Positions 46,507 to 47,921 of a stretch of DNA of 47,921 nucleotides are shown piece by piece. The DNA is taken from the NCBI GenBank assembly GCA_031552995.1, contig JAVBMB010000002.1, forward strand, positions 1-47,921, given 5' to 3'. Both the position numbers and the translations under genes were made by a program. Each line of letters begins with the position of its first letter. The stretch's first letter is position 1. The notes beneath the pieces were generated by a model that was not told the origin of the DNA, did no database searches, and saw only the letters and a program-made list of their open reading frames with translations. This stretch comes from JAVBMB01 sp031552995. Lineage in GTDB: Bacteria > Bacillota > Clostridia > Oscillospirales > Butyricicoccaceae.

Positions 46507-47886
46507 ATGAGCAGGATAACACCGCAGAATCTGGCGCTTTTCGAGGAGTACATGGCAAAAAAAATCGATGCAAGCAAGGCTGTGGGCATGGCCGTCGCCG
46601 TCATCGACAAGGACGGAAACACGCTGTACCAGCATTTTCACGGCTGCCGCGACCGGGATAATAAGCTGCCTGTAGATGAAAACACCGTGTTCGGTCTTGC
46701 GTCGATAACGAAGTCGTTCACCGCGCTTGCGATAACCCAGCTTGTCGACAAGGGGCTTGTCGATGTGTTTGCGCCGGTGCAGCGCTATGTGCCCGAGTTC
46801 AAAAACCCCGATATCATGATGTGGCAGCTGCTGTCGCACTGCGCAGGGTTCATGCCTATGGAGCGCATGCTCGTCGTCGATATCGCCAAAGAGCTTGGCC
46901 TGACGCCGCAGGACGGGGACTACGCCTATAGCGAGGCGATATCGAAGCTTGCGGCGCAAAAGCTGATTGACCGCATGAATAGCCAGACGAAGTTCACCGG
47001 GCGCCCGGGCGAAAACTTCAGCTACAGCAACGACGGCTTTGCGCTGCTGGGCGACATCGTCGGCAGGCTGGGCGGCGAAAAGACCCACGCCGATTACCTG
47101 AAAAAGCATGTGCTTGCGCCGCTTGGGATGGCGCGCAGCGGCTGTGATTTTATCTGGAACGACGCAAATGTCACCCGCCAGTACGAGGAAAAGGACGGCG
47201 TGATAAATGATGAGAGCACGCTCTATTCCGGCGCGTTTGCGCTGATGGGCGAGGGGAACATGAAATCGACGCTGGGCGACATGAAAAAATATGTCGGCAT
47301 GTATCTGCGCCGCGGTGTGGCAGAAGGCGGCCGCCGCATCGCCAGCTCATACGGCATCGGGCAGATGGTGCGCCCAAGAGTGACCGAGCGCCCGAACGAT
47401 TATTATTGCTTTGGGCTTAACAGCACGGCGATGGGCGAGATGACGATGGTGTCGCACGGCGGCAACCTGCCCGGCTTTGCAACAAATATGTGCTGGTCGT
47501 ACGAGGCCGGCGCCGGCGCGATAGTGCTGTGCAACACGTCCGGCGCGGCGTCGGGGGATATCGCACGCGCAGCGCTGCGCATGGCGGCCGGCATGGCGCC
47601 AGGCGAGCCGGAGGATTTCGTCCCGTTTAAATGGGATGACGAGCTGATGGATAAGGCATGCGGCAGATATGCCTCCGACGAGGGTGTCGAGGTCACGCTT
47701 AAGCGCAACGGCGATGTGTTCGACGTTGTGATAGTCGGCCAGCCGACAACGGCCGTACCGATAAACGCCTATATGGCGCGCATGAAGTTTGGCGCGTCGA
47801 GCCTGGATGTATCGCTTCTGATAAACGACGACGGTGTTATCTGGGCGATATTCGGCGGCGGACGCGTGATACCGAAGGCAGAGTAA
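46507..47886 (+). CDS. beta-lactamase/esterase family serine hydrolase
   Basis: 459 residues from ATG 46507 behind GGGAGGAA. Class C beta-lactamase-like fold: catalytic SITK at 66-69 within FGLASITKSFTALAIT, the tyrosine motif FSYSNDGFALLGDIVG near 174, and HGGNLPGF near 317 in place of KTG. It has no signal peptide, so it is probably a cytosolic esterase or D-aminopeptidase rather than an antibiotic-hydrolysing lactamase. After the catalytic domain, about 90 residues form a separate small beta domain (CGRYASDEGVEVTLKRNGDV) as in the Pab87/EstB-type proteins. The natural substrate is unknown. Confidence 0.88.
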   Translation: MSRITPQNLALFEEYMAKKIDASKAVGMAVAVIDKDGNTLYQHFHGCRDRDNKLPVDENTVFGLASITKSFTALAITQLVDKGLVDVFAPVQRYVPEFKNPDIMMWQLLSHCAGFMPMERMLVVDIAKELGLTPQDGDYAYSEAISKLAAQKLIDRMNSQTKFTGRPGENFSYSNDGFALLGDIVGRLGGEKTHADYLKKHVLAPLGMARSGCDFIWNDANVTRQYEEKDGVINDESTLYSGAFALMGEGNMKSTLGDMKKYVGMYLRRGVAEGGRRIASSYGIGQMVRPRVTERPNDYYCFGLNSTAMGEMTMVSHGGNLPGFATNMCWSYEAGAGAIVLCNTSGAASGDIARAALRMAAGMAPGEPEDFVPFKWDDELMDKACGRYASDEGVEVTLKRNGDVFDVVIVGQPTTAVPINAYMARMKFGASSLDVSLLINDDGVIWAIFGGGRVIPKAE

Positions 47887-47921
47887 AATACGGGAATACA
47901 TAGGCGCCGCGGATGGAAAAA

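Overview
The window looks like a chromosomal stretch of a spore-forming, anaerobic Gram-positive bacterium of class Clostridia, with fairly high GC and probably in or near the Oscillospirales or Christensenellales. The signs are spoIIE, a T-box leader, an L10 leader, TTGACA/TATAAT promoters, an NfnAB ferredoxin transhydrogenase, a PrsA-like lipoprotein, a Bacillus-like glmU-prs-pth-mfd gene order, and UGA used as a normal stop. I see no rRNA, tRNA, CRISPR array, insertion sequence or prophage.

Layout. 1-2.8 kb (minus): aldo-keto reductase, free methionine sulfoxide reductase and a cut-off class III aminotransferase. 3-4.7 kb: EAL-HDOD protein converging on an acetyltransferase. 4.9-7.2 kb (plus): three-gene cluster of unknown function (DUF1576 membrane protein, small protein, P-loop kinase). 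7.4-8.7 kb (minus): two acetyltransferases. 8.9-10.7 kb (minus): a tyrosine phenol-lyase-like enzyme behind a T-box leader whose best specifier reading is UAC (Tyr). 10.8-13 kb: ruvX, two half-size TSUP permeases and a NAD(P)HX dehydratase. 13.2-16.9 kb (plus): rpmG-secE-nusG-rplK-rplA-(L10 leader)-rplJ-rplL. 17-20 kb: an apparently self-regulated TipA-like MerR protein, then a BTAD regulator with a degenerate GGDEF-like C-terminus and an unknown 153-aa protein. 20.2-22.5 kb: nfnAB. 22.7-26.4 kb: MazG-like gene, C39-like peptidase, spoIIE. 26.4-31.1 kb: gene remnant, MFS transporter, M23 endopeptidase, nucleotide-binding protein. 31.3-38.7 kb (minus): GlmU-like, prs, pth, mfd, PrsA-like foldase. 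39.2-40.4 kb: a DnaD protein ending in what looks like the N-terminal domain of a helicase loader. 40.7-47.9 kb: nuclease-like protein, methyltransferase, glycosyltransferase, CofE-like protein, pyroglutamyl peptidase, serine hydrolase.

Three observations stand out. (1) The beta-eliminating lyase carries the phenol-binding Thr and Arg of tyrosine phenol-lyase and sits behind a T-box that reads best as tyrosine-specific, which is odd for a degradative enzyme. (2) Three unrelated AT-rich genes (22.7, 30.6 and 40.7 kb) share similar flanks: a leader segment upstream, and a hairpin starting at the same place after the stop codon. (3) Two core proteins have unusual architectures: a GlmU that keeps the acetyltransferase half but lacks the uridylyltransferase signature, and a DnaD fused to a loader-type zinc domain without the AAA+ ATPase.

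All calls come from reading the sequence by eye. No database search, folding or alignment program was run, and residue positions are approximate.
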